A program made the translations under genes and the position numbers. DNA of 64,000 nucleotides from Pseudoips prasinana. Taxonomy: Eukaryota > Arthropoda > Insecta > Lepidoptera > Nolidae. Positions 34,680 through 45,541 of this stretch are shown here, in pieces. Under the pieces are notes generated by a model. That model saw only the letters and a program-made list of their open reading frames with translations, was not told where the DNA came from and did no database searches. Where the stretch lies: contig OX621240.1 in assembly GCA_951640165.1 (NCBI GenBank), forward strand, positions 3,546,713-3,610,712. Direction: 5' to 3'. The stretch's first letter is position 1. The number at the start of each line of letters is the position of its first letter.

Positions 34680-35150
34680 AATATAAAGGGTTGAAGACGA
34701 CCTTGGCCTCACCCTTGATAGTCGATGGGGTTTCGAGGAGCTCTTTGAGCGTCTGGCCCCCCTAGTGCGACGGGTAACCGGCGCGTTACACCGGCTTTTG
34801 CCGAATCTCGGGGGACCTCTGGAAGAAGTTCGCCGCCTCTACGGTGGTTTCTTGCGATCCGTCGCACTCTATGGTATGCCCCTCCGGTTTGAACGACTAA
34901 CGGGTGCCTCCCGCTTCAGCGCTATACTCAACAGCCTGCAGTGTGTTGTGGTCATACGGATCTCATGAAAATACCGTATGGTTTTGAGGCGGCGACACTC
35001 CTGGCGCGCCTCTCGTCATTCAATCTACTGGTGGCAGTCAACGCGGCGGTTTTTACCAAAATACGCGTCCGCCAGCGAATAGCATAGATGGGAAACAAAG
35101 TGGCGCCCGAGTATTAAATTGCGCCTGAACGCACGCCATCGTGCCGTTGG
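34680..35150 (+). pseudogene. R1-like LINE RT C-terminal remnant, part 1
   Basis: Encodes a GFEELFERLAPLVRRVTGAL block followed by LLPNLGGP…RRLYGGFLRSVALYGMP, the post-RT hallmark of R1-clade LINEs. Stops follow from 34966. The matching downstream part appears at 36655-36990 after another LINE segment. Confidence 0.78.
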
Positions 35151-35159
35151 TGCTATCCT

Positions 35160-36541
35160 ATATGTCTAATTTATCCTGCTTTACAGAATTATAGTAAAAC
35201 CGGTACTGACGTACGGTAGTATCGTTTAGTGGCCAAGAACAAAACTAAAAAGCTGTAAAAAAGTGCATAACAAAATACAACGCACTGCCTGCTTATCAAT
35301 GACAGGGGCGTGTAGCACCACACAAACAGCGGCCTTGGAAGTAAACCTAGACCTAGGACCTCTACACATTGAAGTATAATAAGAGGCAAGGAAAACACTC
35401 CAAAAACTTACTGCCCTGGGCCCATCTTACGAACGTATACCCACTAGGTACACGCAGACAGAAAACTGGAAAGATCTTGACAATTTATAGGGATGGGCAG
35501 TGATAACATGCAACCTACCTATACATTTGGCAAACAATATAACTTCCCTAGTAGAGAAGAATAGAAATTGAGATCAATCAATCAATCAATATATATTGTG
35601 TGAAATTTGGTACAAGGAGGATCTTAAATATAAATAAATAGTTCACAAAAATCAACCACACAGGTGTACACATTTTTACATTTCCTGAAAGTAATAAATG
35701 TCATGTTTATAAATAAAACGAACTAAGTCAATTATGGTATACAGACGGATCAGAAATGAAATCCGGCACAGGAGCGGGTGTATATCATGAATCCTGTAGT
35801 ATCAGTGAAAGCATGGGTAACTTCGTGACAGAGTTTCAGGCAGAGACATGTGCGGTAAAAACATGCGCGTAAGTAATAATAGATAGGGAGACGAAAGGTC
35901 AGACCATCTACATACTCAGAGACAGCAAGGCTACATTAAAAGCCCTGATGTCACATAAAATCAAATCAAAATTAATACAGAACTGTATCTACTAGGCTCT
36001 GAACAAACTTGGTACTAAAAACAATACAGGAATAGAAGGCAACGAAAAAGTAGATGCGCTGGCTAGGAAGGGATCTGAAGGTCAGTTCTGTGAACCAGAA
36101 CCGTACGTAGAGATTCCACCAAACATAATAGGAGCAATCCTTAAAAAGGAATCCACAGCTAAGCAGAACCAAATGTGGACCAAAATCACGGAACTAAAAC
36201 ACTCTAAACAACTCATAAAAAGAGTAGACAAGAGCTGGTCCAAAAACCTTTGGAAATACAGCATAAACCAGGTACGACTAATAGTTGCAGCACTTACGGG
36301 CCACTACGGCACCAACTATCACCTACACAAACTGGGACTGTCGAATAGCCCGATCTGTAGGACCTTTAGGGAAGAAAATGAAACAATGCTGCATATAATA
36401 TGTAAATGCGATGCGTGGGCAAGACACAGAATGGCCATGCTGGGGCTGGCATATCCAGAGCCTGGAGACTACAGGGATCTACCCCTAAAAAGCGTACTGA
36501 ATTACGTGAAAACTTCATTCAAGGCTCTAGGGATAGAGTAA
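35160..36541 (+). pseudogene. LINE RNase H and C-terminal remnant
   Basis: The plus strand carries RNase H-like blocks: YTDGSEM-type near 35742, a 'TEFQAETCA' block near 35827, and 'SKATLKALM' near 35930. IEGNEKVDALARKGS is at about 36030-36078. The tail frame at 36173-36541 has LTGHYGTNYHLHKLGLSNSP and a C-x3-E…H-x3-C cluster. The usual segment before IEGNE is deleted and several stops and frameshifts are present. It appears inserted into the R1-like remnant around it. Confidence 0.75.
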
Positions 36542-36654
36542 AAACCAACGGGGGTTAGTACAGAAGATCCTGAAGGATGGAAGTGCTGTACACAAGTACA
36601 CCCCAACCAAGACAAGACAAGAAAATGACAGCCTGCCTCATCTCGAGGCCTGGG

Positions 36655-36990
36655 TGGGAAGAAAAAACGGTCACGTCACCTACAGTTTGACTCAGGTACT
36701 TACCGGACACGGGTGTTTCGGTTAGTATCTGAACCGGATAGGCCGATAAGCGACAACACATTTTCACCATTGCGGGAGCGACCTGGACTCTGGCCAGCAT
36801 ACGTTAGAGGAGTGCCCGGCCTAGGAGGCCTAGAGGCGAGTCCTGTTGGCTGAGATCGGACGGGATCTTTCGCCGCCAGTAGTCGTGTATGCGATGCTGG
36901 CAGGTTACTCCACCACATGGGACGCCGTGGTCTCCTTCTATGAGGTAGTCTAGTTCTATGAACCCAGAAGGTGGCCGCCGAACGGGATCT
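36655..36990 (+). pseudogene. R1-like LINE C-terminus, part 2
   Basis: A frame reads LAEIGRDLSPPVVVYAMLAG and WDAVVSFYE, the final block of R1-clade ORF2. Frameshifts precede it. A stray copy of the transposon motif (gataagcgacaa) lies near 36750. Confidence 0.68.
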
Positions 36991-37484
36991 TAAAAGTGTC
37001 TCTGAGCATGATCTTTTAATTACATCAAAAGCTATAGCTTAGGGTAAACTCACGAATACGGCATTTTTATTTATATATTAATAATATTGCATACGAATTG
37101 TAATTGTGCTTTTGGTATACTTAGATTGAAACAAAACTTACTTTAAATAAAATTATTATTATCTCATGTCAGCCAAAGTGATGAACTGATTAACGAATAC
37201 GTTATGAATTCGTTAATCAGTCAAAAGTATTGAATTAGATAATTACGTACCAAATAGGTTATAGAAGTAAATATCTTACCGTCAGAAACTTTTTTCATTC
37301 ATTTTTTTACGCGCTAGCGCACACCTTTCCCACCGCACCTACACGCGGCCGACTGATTTTGAAATAACCGACACGCGAAATAGCTAGTTGAGTACAACAC
37401 GGTGATTCAAATACGCATAAACGCCATTTAATAAATAATTATTGTGAAGTAATACGGCATAACATACAGATTTATATTAAAATA

Positions 37485-37657
37485 GTAAATGGTAGTATGT
37501 TATATGCGACAGCTGTATTGTAAAGTTGTAAAAGGTAGTAGGATATAAGCGACAGCTGTATTGCAAACTTGTAAAAGGTAGTAGGGTATAAGCGAAAGCT
37601 GTATTGTAAACGTGTAAAAGGTAGTAGGGTATAAGTGACAGCTGTATTGTAAAACTA
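37485..37657. repeat. 43-bp tandem repeat, 4 copies, homologous to the TIR
   Basis: Copies start GTAAAAGGTAGTAGGGTATA at 37528, 37571 and 37614, with a variant at 37485. Each contains ATAAGCGACA or one-base variants. The first 27 bases align with TIR positions 9-36 (…TTAAAAGGAAGTAGGGGATA…), so terminal and internal repeats have one origin. Confidence 0.82.
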
Positions 37658-38023
37658 CATGTAGTAGAAAGGCATAACCGACGCTTAATGTTTTTGACCG
37701 CATAGGTAGAAAGCCGTAAGCGCCCACAATGTCTACGCTAGTAAGAAGTAAAAAGACATTACCGACTATAAACCAAAAGAGATGCCATTTTTACTGGGGT
37801 ATAAACGCCTTCGACGTTAAAACGACCTGAAAATCGGTCGATTATGGCAAAGTGTCACTTGTAAAACGCAGATTTTTGCTGGGGTATAAGCGACAAAAAA
37901 GTGATCGTAGAGCCATGGGAGTAAGCCCATTCGAAAGAGCGGAAAATTTTAAGTAAGATGGCATTCAAAAGTCATTTTCGAAAAAAGTGTCGCTTATCCC
38001 CTACTTCCTTTTAACCGTCGATA

Positions 38024-38598
38024 TTGAATTTTTTTATTGCAATCAATATCGTTTTTTTTGTGTTTTACTTAGACCAAGCATAGACTCTGATGGTCACAGC
38101 TATTACATCGCCAAGTATCTATATATAGATGATAATTTTCATGCAAGAAAAGATAATGTTTTGTGTGGAAATAATAAAAGGCTCTAATACGCGATATTCA
38201 GTCAGTCCCGGCCGCGGCCCTAACTAATTAAAATTATATGTCTAGCGTAGAATCTAGAGTTGCTATTTATTTCTGTCGATACATTTCTATATTACTATTA
38301 ATACCAATTATTATTGGTATTGGCTAAAAACTAACAGGAAATCAAATTAAGCTACTATCGCCCGCTTATATCGAATCCTATTCACTAAATAGAATCCGCC
38401 TTGTGGTTTCAATTGCGAATGGAATCCTTTTCCCACTCTATGAGTACTGTACCCAGTTTCCCAGAATTAACATTCCAGTGAGAGGATTTAAACTAAATAT
38501 ATTATGCATCAACTAATCAGAGTTTCTCAATGAATGTGAGGCGTTTTTATGAGAAACTGTTTCACTAAACTATTCGTAATAGTATATATTGAAATGAC
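38024..38598. other. No gene seen
   Basis: AT-rich; small palindrome near 38308-38330 (aataccaat...attggtatt). No domain or repeat family. Confidence 0.45.
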
Positions 38599-39192
38599 GG
38601 GCCTGTTGGCGTGGTTGGTAGATACGCTGCCTTTCACGCCGGAGGTCGTGGGTTCGATTCCCACCCGGGACAAAAATTTATGTGCATGAACATGTCTGTT
38701 TGTCCTGAGTCTGGGCGTAAATCTATCTATACATATAATCAAATCGTAGAAAAGTCAAAACTGTACATTGAATATTTTTTTAAAAGGATACTTGGGGCGT
38801 GATCTACGAGTATAATCGATATCGAAGCCAAAAATATAGTTTTTAGAATTTGTGTCTGTGTGTCTGTCTGTAGGTATGTCTGGGCTAAACTCAAAAAGTA
38901 CTGCATGGATTTACTTCAAATTTTGCATGAATATTACTAAGAGGTCGCTTCAACATATAGGGTAGGTACATATTATTACGCTATCACCTACAGGGGAGGA
39001 GCTGTGATAAATTATAATATTTAACGCGGGTAAATCCGCGGGGCACAGCTAGTTATCTATATAAGTATGTATTTACAAAAAAAAATAGTATATGTAGTAC
39101 ATCAGTTATCTGGTTTCCATAGCACAAGCTCTGCTTAGTTTGGGAACAGATGACCGTGTGTGAATAATGTCCCAGGATATTATTATTATTAT
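38599..39192 (+). mobile_element. Family-C SINE split by a Helitron
   Basis: The head ggcctgttggcgtggttggt with B box GGTTCGATTCC ends at 38725. The body resumes at 39053 (ttatctatataagtatg) to the tail 'cccaggatattattatt'. This is the most intact family-C head in the window. Confidence 0.85.
38726..39052 (+). mobile_element. Non-autonomous Helitron, complete
   Basis: Starts TCTATACATATAAT after an A, ends 'gggcacagCTAG' before a T. Just upstream of the end is a GC-rich hairpin (CGCGG…CCGCG). All three are Helitron hallmarks. Relatives are at 41994-42610, 43121 and 56928-57209. Confidence 0.87.
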
Positions 39193-39959
39193 TTAGTGGG
39201 TAGGTACCTATCGTATAGTAGCCTCACAGTCGGTCACCGCGAAATTAGTAAACATTTTTATGGAGTCTATTGCGTATTTCCCTAGGTATCTAGGGTAGGA
39301 TAATATCCTCGCCGGAAAGGATAGCGTAGAACCCTGCTCGGTATTCCAGTGCCTGTAGTATCTGCAGTGGCACCTATCTGCAGTGGCAGTAACAGAAATG
39401 TTCTCTACAGCCGTAACGTTCTAAGTAGCAGCTCGCTCGGTAGACAGCGATCTTGTAGGATAGGAGTCGGCTGGACACGACTGGGTACGTGTCCTAACCA
39501 AAGAGGCCACGTCCTAAAAGGAAGGCACCGGAGTAGCACACCCTCTTTCCCGGGGCTCTCCCCACTAGGTGCCAAGAGAAGTCCACGGCGGGTTAGTTTA
39601 GTCAGTGCAAATCCGACATACCCACCCGCAGACACTATAAGCGGGCGGTATGCGAAGTCATAACAAAAAGAAATGCTCCCATATAATAACGAAAACGGTG
39701 TCGTCCAACAGAACGATATTCTATACTCCACACTATTTCGTTAAGTTTTTGTTTGGTCGTAGCTTCTAGCCAATAACAAGCGAGATTTCAAATTGCGTGT
39801 GTGCCCGCGATTAGCCGGTTTACGGAGGAAGATAGTCAGTCGTTTAAAACACGCGGGTGGCATCTCCTAAAAAAAGGAAGGAAGAGAAAGGATCTCGTGG
39901 CTTGCTTTATCGAAAAAGACTCTAAATTCAGTGTACATTGTGTTTATAATACGCTAACT
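39193..39959. other. GC-rich block, possibly a LINE 5' leader
   Basis: 39330-39660 is GC-rich amid AT-rich surroundings, with runs such as 'cggggctctccccactaggt' and 'gtccacggcgggttagttta'. These remind me of 5' leaders of R1-type LINEs; no ORF1 domain is visible. Overlapping frames on both strands (39349-39731) are not supported as genes. Confidence 0.3.
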
Positions 39960-40477
39960 AGCTTGGCAAGCAATAGATACATGAACACAGTATTACAGGC
40001 TACCAGCCCCTCTAAAAATGTTTGTAAGGAACAGACACACACTCAGTATTTGAGGCATTCAGTCCTTCTAAATAGGTTTGTAAGGAACATATGCATACTT
40101 TGTATTGGAGTCCTTCAGTCCCTCTAAAACGCTCGGTATGGAATAGATACATGAACTCAGTATTACAGGCTACCAGTCCCTCTAAAAATGTGTGTAAGGA
40201 ACAGACACACACTCAGTATTTGAGTCTTTCAGTTCTTCTAAAAAGGTTTGTAAGGAACAGACACATACTTTGTATTTGAAACTTTCAGTCCGTCTAGAAC
40301 GCTTGGAATGGAATACATACATACATGAACTCAGTATTACGGGCTACCAGTCCCTCTAAAAAGGTTTGTAAAGAACAGACATACTCTCAGTATTTGAGTC
40401 TTTCAGTTCTTCTAAAAAGGTTTGTAAGGAACAGACACATACTTTGTATTTGAGGCTTTCAGTCCGTCTAGAACGCT
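39960..40477. repeat. ~172-bp satellite array, left part
   Basis: Units carry 'atgaactcagtattacaggc' at 39981, 40151 and 40325, and sub-blocks 'aggtttgtaaggaaca' and 'ctttcagtcc'. The array is cut at 40477 by the 18.2-kb structure and resumes at 58705. Confidence 0.85.
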
Positions 40478-41993
40478 GTGGGCGTCACGATTGCTCCGCC
40501 ACGTTATCCAAACAGAAAAATAAATCGCTATATTTTTTGTCAAAATTAGTCAAAATCGAAAGGAACAAACCAAAACTTTGTCAAAGCAGAAATAAAGAAG
40601 TTACAGGAGTTTTAAGTTGGCCGCGCGAACGTAACGTGCACGATTGCGCGTCCATGGTGATCTCAGTAACTACTTAGATTAGAGATCTAAATCTTTTTGT
40701 TAATTGAACATTTAATTTGTCAACAATTGTCAAATAAATAATTATAAGACTAAGATCAATATTTCACGAAATATTCACCTTTGAAGTTATGGCCGCGCAA
40801 TCGTGCACTTGATGTTTCTTTAATCTCGATTATTTCTTCAAAACTTAAGATATCATGCAGTAAAACTGATACTAGAAGAAAGGTTTTAATATGTCCAAAG
40901 TACCGAAAGCATTTAATGCCACCAAAGTTTATTTAAACTGACGAAATCAAGGCAAAACAAAAGTTACGTGGCCGCGCAATCGTAACGTTACTTTGAACGC
41001 TGATATCTCATTATCTATAATTGTTAAGATTTCAGTGTGAACATCCATTTATTCGTAATATTAACCTCATCAGATTGACATAGCGTTTTAACCTCAGGAC
41101 AATTTTCTACGCGTGTAATCTTAAAAATGATGATATCTCTTATAATGTTCGAGCAGAGTGACCATAATTTCTGTTAAATATGGGGATATCTTTTGCTCTA
41201 CTAGACGAAAATGTACCTGTTAGCAATAATTGTTGGAGAATTGGCTAAAATAAAAGAGTTTCATGCACTTTCCTTTTTCCGTTTGTCAAACAACTTTTGT
41301 TTTGTTATGTATTGACGAGTTATAATTTTATCAATGAAACAGTAATGGTAATGGCAACAGTATTTCTTGAGCTGGAGTTTCGATCATTTACGTAAAATCA
41401 ATAAAGTAAGTATAATTATTACGAATTCGCTGTGTGGTGACGGCGTAGAATATCATCACCCCATCTCATCCCGTGGAGGGCCTAGAAATCGTCCCGAAGG
41501 AAAACCTACCAGAGAACGGGCAGCAGCGTTTTTCTGTGAACTTTGCGGAGGATTTGTCCAGCAGTGGACGTAATTTGGCTGACATGGTGAAATATAATGT
41601 TTTTACGGTCATAAATTATACGAAATATAACGCGATTGCACGAAATTTAACCTCCCACATTTGGTTCCTAATTTAATGTGTATTTCAAATTAGGAGTCAA
41701 ATTTTCATGGGTTAGTAATGCTAGAAATATAAAATAGATAAATTAATAATATAATCGTAATTCGAAATATAAATTTTCTCTCAAAATGAAAATAGATAGA
41801 ATTGCTATTCCGCAGGTAGCGTCCCTCCGTTCGAGTCAGTTCTAAAATCATCACACGTAGCTTTGAGTTCATAATTGTTATATTACTGCCTATTAACCGA
41901 GCACATCTTAAATTCTTTTCTTTTTAAAAGACAACGCCCACACTTGGGAATCTAATCCCTGTGTCGCGGGGTACTTTACAAACATATAATAGA
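40478..41993 (+). repeat. Inverted arm, copy 1
   Basis: Begins at the terminus and ends at a Helitron boundary. The motif GGCCGCGCAATCGT or its complement occurs near 40619-40655 (both orientations), 40793 and 40973. Mirror image of 57210-58704; both read 'gaaaaataaatcgc' where copies 3 and 4 read 'gaaaaagaaatcgc'. Confidence 0.85.
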
Positions 41994-42610
41994 CTAGCTG
42001 TGCCCCGCGGTTTTACCCGCGTTAAATTTTATAAATTATCACAGCTCTCCCCCGTAGGTGATAGCGTGATAATATGTGATGAGCCTATATGTGGACCCGA
42101 CCTCTTAGTAATATTCATGCAAAATCTGAAGTAAATCCATGCAGTACTTTTTAAGTTTAGCCCGGACATACATACAGATAAACAGACAAAAAATCTAAAA
42201 ACTATTTTTTTGGTTTCGATGTCGATTGTAGATATTATTATTTAGTTTATTATTCAATACATTAATTTTAATTACATAAATACAAACTCAGAACATACCA
42301 CACAAACCATCGCGGGTTTAACAGTGGTATGTCAGACACGCATCTCGGTGCCGTAGCATGAACACACCCAAATACACAAGGACAGTGTTTAAGAAACACT
42401 TCCATTCAAGAAATATTTCTTAAGCACTGCAGCGCAATTTTTATCATTCAATTTTGTCATGGATTTCGATGGGTATCTCGTTCATTAAAGATGGCAGCAT
42501 GCATTCCCACGTCCGTCCACCATATACATTAGTATAGACGCCCCCAAGTATCCTTTTTAAATAACATTCAATGTACAGTTTTGACATTCCTACGATTTTA
42601 TATGTATAGA
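41994..42610 (-). mobile_element. Helitron, minus, with 305-bp internal segment
   Basis: The 3' end (plus-strand CTAGCTGTGCCCCGCGG at 41994) and 5' end (…tatgtataga at 42610) are intact. 42232-42535 is absent from sister Helitrons and non-coding. Confidence 0.82.
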
Positions 42611-43120
42611 TAAGTTATAGATAAATTACTGGAGTACAAGCAAGAAGAAAGGTTTTAATATGTCCAAAGTACCGAAAGCATATAATGCCACCAAAGTTTA
42701 TTTAAACTGACGAAATCAAGGCAAAACAAAAGTTACGTGGCCGCGCAATCATAACGTTACTTTGAACGCTGATATCTCATTATCTATAATTGTTAAGATT
42801 TCGGTGTTAATATCCATTTATTCGTAATATTAACCTAATCAGAGTCACATAGCGTTTTACCCTCAGGACATTTTTCTACGTGTGTAATATCAAAAATGAT
42901 GATATCTCTTATAATGTTCGAGCAGAGTGGCCATAATTTCTGTTAAATATGGGGATATCCTTTGCTCTACTAGACGAAAATGTAACAGTTCAATACAATA
43001 TTCTTTTCTTTTATAGGTACACATGTTCAAATCATGCTATACAAAACAAGGCCAAAAAATGGAACTTAGTTCTGTTTTCACCACATGACGCGACATTGCT
43101 GCTTGTACTCCAGTAATTTA
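42611..43120 (+). repeat. Truncated inverted arm, copy 2
   Basis: 42611-42640 is the complement of the arm's inner end (agataaattactggagtac). At 42641 the sequence switches to the same arm in plus orientation, running to 43120. It is a fold-back junction with about 30 bases of complementarity to the far end. Confidence 0.75.
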
Positions 43121-43200
43121 TCTATACATATAATAAAATCGTAGGAATGTCAAAACTGTACATTGAATGTTATTTAAAAAGAATACTTGGGGCGTGATCA
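43121..43200 (+). mobile_element. Helitron 5' fragment
   Basis: TCTATACATATAATAAAATC start, preceded by A. It breaks after 'cttggggcgtgatc'; 53676-53737 (agaagccaaaaaatag...) continues the same Helitron beyond the insertion. Confidence 0.75.
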
Positions 43201-43531
43201 TCACAATCGCCATCATATTACTGATCTGCCTGACACGTGACACAAGTTTCAAGACACATATTAAACGTGTACTTCTGGCAAGGGGTTATTATACCACTAA
43301 AGAGTACATCGATGACAAAGACGCCTGGCGCTTACCACCTACCTGCACATTGCTCGCTGGAGATCTTGTAGCCATATAGACATGACTAATTTGTTGAACT
43401 ATCTGTGACTATCTGTAATATGATTGCTAACATATACTAAATTTAAATTTATTGACTCTGTCTCAAAATGAATAATGTTATTGTTTAGATGTCTTTTCTT
43501 TTATTTCCTAAATATAATCTAAATTAATATT
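43201..43531. other. Unassigned sequence inside a broken Helitron
   Basis: The plus strand is open to 43379, encoding a hydrophobic segment (IITIAIILLICL) followed by an Arg/Lys-rich stretch and '...LPPTCTLLAGDLVAI' before the stop. I do not recognise it. After removing the LTR element its sequence would join 53116, where another frame (53172-53384) holds two similar 20-residue blocks (…LNWAVLKPVV / …LSWGALDPVV). Confidence 0.35.
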
Positions 43532-43884
43532 TGTTGAGGCAGGACGGCTTGAAGGCTCTTCACCACAACTCATCCTCTTATAATTTTATGGGTAGGTGAG
43601 GGCGGAACAGAAATAAATTACTTCAAATTACAATCAACGTAATTTACAAGAATCACGATTTGATTAGATGTTTAGTGATTACTACAACGTAAAATCAATC
43701 AAATTAAATCTTAAAATATCGTGATGGCGAAGATTCTCAGCGATTCGTCACAAGGGTGGTGCGCGGGCGCCGTCTCGTTCAAAAGTGACTTCAAGATGGC
43801 CGCCCACACTACCATCGACAATGACGCTTCGCTAGGTTGACATTGACAGTCCTGTCAACCTGACGTTTGACGTAAACGCCGTCA
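43532..43884 (-). repeat. 3' LTR of the outer element
   Basis: 353 bases, TG...CA; pairs with 52759-53111. The adjoining internal side (minus) has 'cgaggacggtcgtacg', a weak polypurine candidate. Confidence 0.85.
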
Positions 43885-44191
43885 CGGCCGGACTGACGTA
43901 CGACCGTCCTCGGGCGATTTATCTGAAACAAACTAAGATAACTGCATAGTCCGTTCGCTCATCCTGACTTAATCATTTTCATCAGTATACAAACACTAAA
44001 AACATTTAATGACTTTGAATAACCAGGCAAGTGTATCGCTTAGCCAACCGTGAGGTGTGACTCGGACTACACTTCAGTAAGACCAGTCGACAAACGCATT
44101 AGATATCATAACTCGCTAGAATTTAGCCATTTATGATTAGCCAATACAGCACATTTTCGTTCTTGTGAACATCTAGACAAGCCAATCCTAA

Positions 44192-44575
44192 TATGGGGAC
44201 ATCCACCTCGCAGAGCGTGCGACGCAATACTGGCCCGTCTAAGCAATACATCATCGTGCGCCGCGCACCTTTCACCAGATGGCCTGCGAAACATACGTGC
44301 GCGCGCGCCGACATCTAACTGGCACTGAGACACGAATTGTGAGGGGCGACAGTATTTATATGAAGCGTGGTACTTGCGATTATGTATTTACACAGCAGCG
44401 CTGCTTCTGATTGGCTGAGCAAAATGTTTTTATTATTTTAATACCTTATGTTTGTAATTATGATTTGTGTATATATTGGTGGCAATAAAATTATTTAATG
44501 TTCAGTCTGGAATATCTTGTTTATCTAAGAACACCTCTCCAAATAATAAGAAGAAACCGATAGCTACGCCTTACA
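44192..44575 (+). repeat. 5' LTR of the young element
   Basis: 384 bases. A TATTTATATG box is near 44353 and AATAAA at 44484-44489. Starts TATGGGGACATCC, ends CGCCTTACA. If counted from the TG, the LTR would be 382 bases without a matching duplication, so I prefer the TAT start. Confidence 0.9.
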
Positions 44576-44576
44576 G

Positions 44577-44594
44577 TGGTGACCCCGACGTGAT
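44577..44594 (+). promoter_or_regulatory. Primer-binding site for tRNA-Trp
   Basis: TGGTGACCCCGACGTGAT, one base after the LTR, is an 18-base complement to the 3' end of animal tRNA-Trp including CCA. This is the same primer class known from avian sarcoma/leukosis retroviruses. Confidence 0.85.
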
Positions 44595-44671
44595 CTACGT
44601 GCTGACAAGATATTCGTGCCCGAAGCTCGAAGTTATCAACTTGCCAGACGCTTTAATATTGGAGAACTGAA

Positions 44672-45541
44672 ATGGCGAATGAAGAAGGTCAATTTCCTGC
44701 TTCAATCAAACCAGAAGCAACTGTGAAGGATATTTCTGCGATATCTCTGCAAGCTAAGATACCACCGTTTTGGCGAGCACAACCGAAACTGTGGTTTGCC
44801 CAGTTTGAAGCAGTTGTCGCTCCGTTCAAGACAGGCGAAGAACAAAAATATCACCTGGTCCTACCTGTACTAGACAGAACAGACATCGAGCAAGTGAGCG
44901 ACATCATCTGCAACGCGCAATTGACCCAAAAATATACCGCTCTGAAGACCCGATTGCTGTCGGTGTACGAAGAATCCGAGTCGAAGCAATTTCAAAAATT
45001 ATTGAGTGGCCTGGAGCTCGGAGATCAAAAGCCTACACAACTCCTGCGAGTTATGCGAGACCTATCTGGAAGCAAAGTACCCGACGATGCTTTGATGATC
45101 TTGTGGATGAGCCATCTACCCTCACAAGTTCGAGCGGTTTTGTCTGTTAGTGACCAATCCAAACTAGATACACTAGCAACTATGGCAGACAAAATGATGG
45201 AACATGCGGAACACAGTGTCGCAGAGATCACAGAAGCTACTCCATCTACGAGCTCAAACACAGGAACCTTGCAAGACTTGCAGTATCAAGCGTTATCACG
45301 CCAGATAGAGAAGCTTACTCTGGAGATAGCTGCATTGAGAGCAGAAAAAAACCACGGCTATCGTCGACCTTCATTCCGCCGCTACAGAGATCACTCCAGA
45401 CCAAGGTCCTACAACCGCTCAAGGTCAAGGAATGGGAAACGACAAGGAGACCCAGGCTGGGAATGCTATTACCATCACAAATTCGGTGATAAAGCAAAGA
45501 AGTGTGAACCACCCTGCTCGAGAACGCAGTCGGAAAACTAA
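44672..45541 (+). CDS. gag: Gag of the young Ty3/gypsy element
   Basis: 289 residues; forms the virus-like particle core and binds the RNA. Residues 30-150 contain the conserved capsid-like helices ([16 protein letters not shown], then [12 protein letters not shown]). A coiled region is near 200-225, then an Arg-rich stretch (235-262). The C-terminal [18 protein letters not shown] is the single modified zinc knuckle common in invertebrate gypsy Gags. The start ATG has a good context (ctgaa ATG G). It ends with TAA at 45539-45541; pol lies in the -1 frame and overlaps it. Confidence 0.9.
   Translation: MANEEGQFPASIKPEATVKDISAISLQAKIPPFWRAQPKLWFAQFEAVVAPFKTGEEQKYHLVLPVLDRTDIEQVSDIICNAQLTQKYTALKTRLLSVYEESESKQFQKLLSGLELGDQKPTQLLRVMRDLSGSKVPDDALMILWMSHLPSQVRAVLSVSDQSKLDTLATMADKMMEHAEHSVAEITEATPSTSSNTGTLQDLQYQALSRQIEKLTLEIAALRAEKNHGYRRPSFRRYRDHSRPRSYNRSRSRNGKRQGDPGWECYYHHKFGDKAKKCEPPCSRTQSEN

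Larger units (their letters stand above)
33666..38023. mobile_element. 4.36-kb DNA transposon, perfect 36-bp TIRs
   Basis: 33666-33701 and 37988-38023 are exact reverse complements (begin TATCGACGGTTAAAAGGAAG, end GGGGATAAGCGACA). A TA at each outer edge may be the target duplication. The motif ATAAGCGACA or a close variant recurs near both ends: 33875 (reversed), 33963, 36748, 37500-37640 and 37880. The interior has no transposase frame. Instead it holds decayed R1-like and jockey-like LINE segments, so it is non-autonomous. The superfamily is not assignable by eye. Confidence 0.75.

Noticed and set aside
39349..39731. Overlapping ~100-codon frames on both strands
   Set aside because: Both arise from a GC-rich block with few stops; neither shows a domain.
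40444..40677. ~60-codon frame repeated in four inverted-arm copies (also 54862, 55941, 58475)
   Set aside because: Looks conserved, but the arms are recent near-identical copies, so shared openness is expected; no domain recognised. Codon-level comparison of distant arms would settle it.
43885..43905. Primer-binding site after the left LTR of the outer element (plus strand)
   Set aside because: No TGG start, and all internal coding remnants are on the minus strand, so the left LTR is the 3' one.
44106..44333. Minus-strand frames at the left LTR of the young element
   Set aside because: They overlap the LTR; only short frames of chance length.
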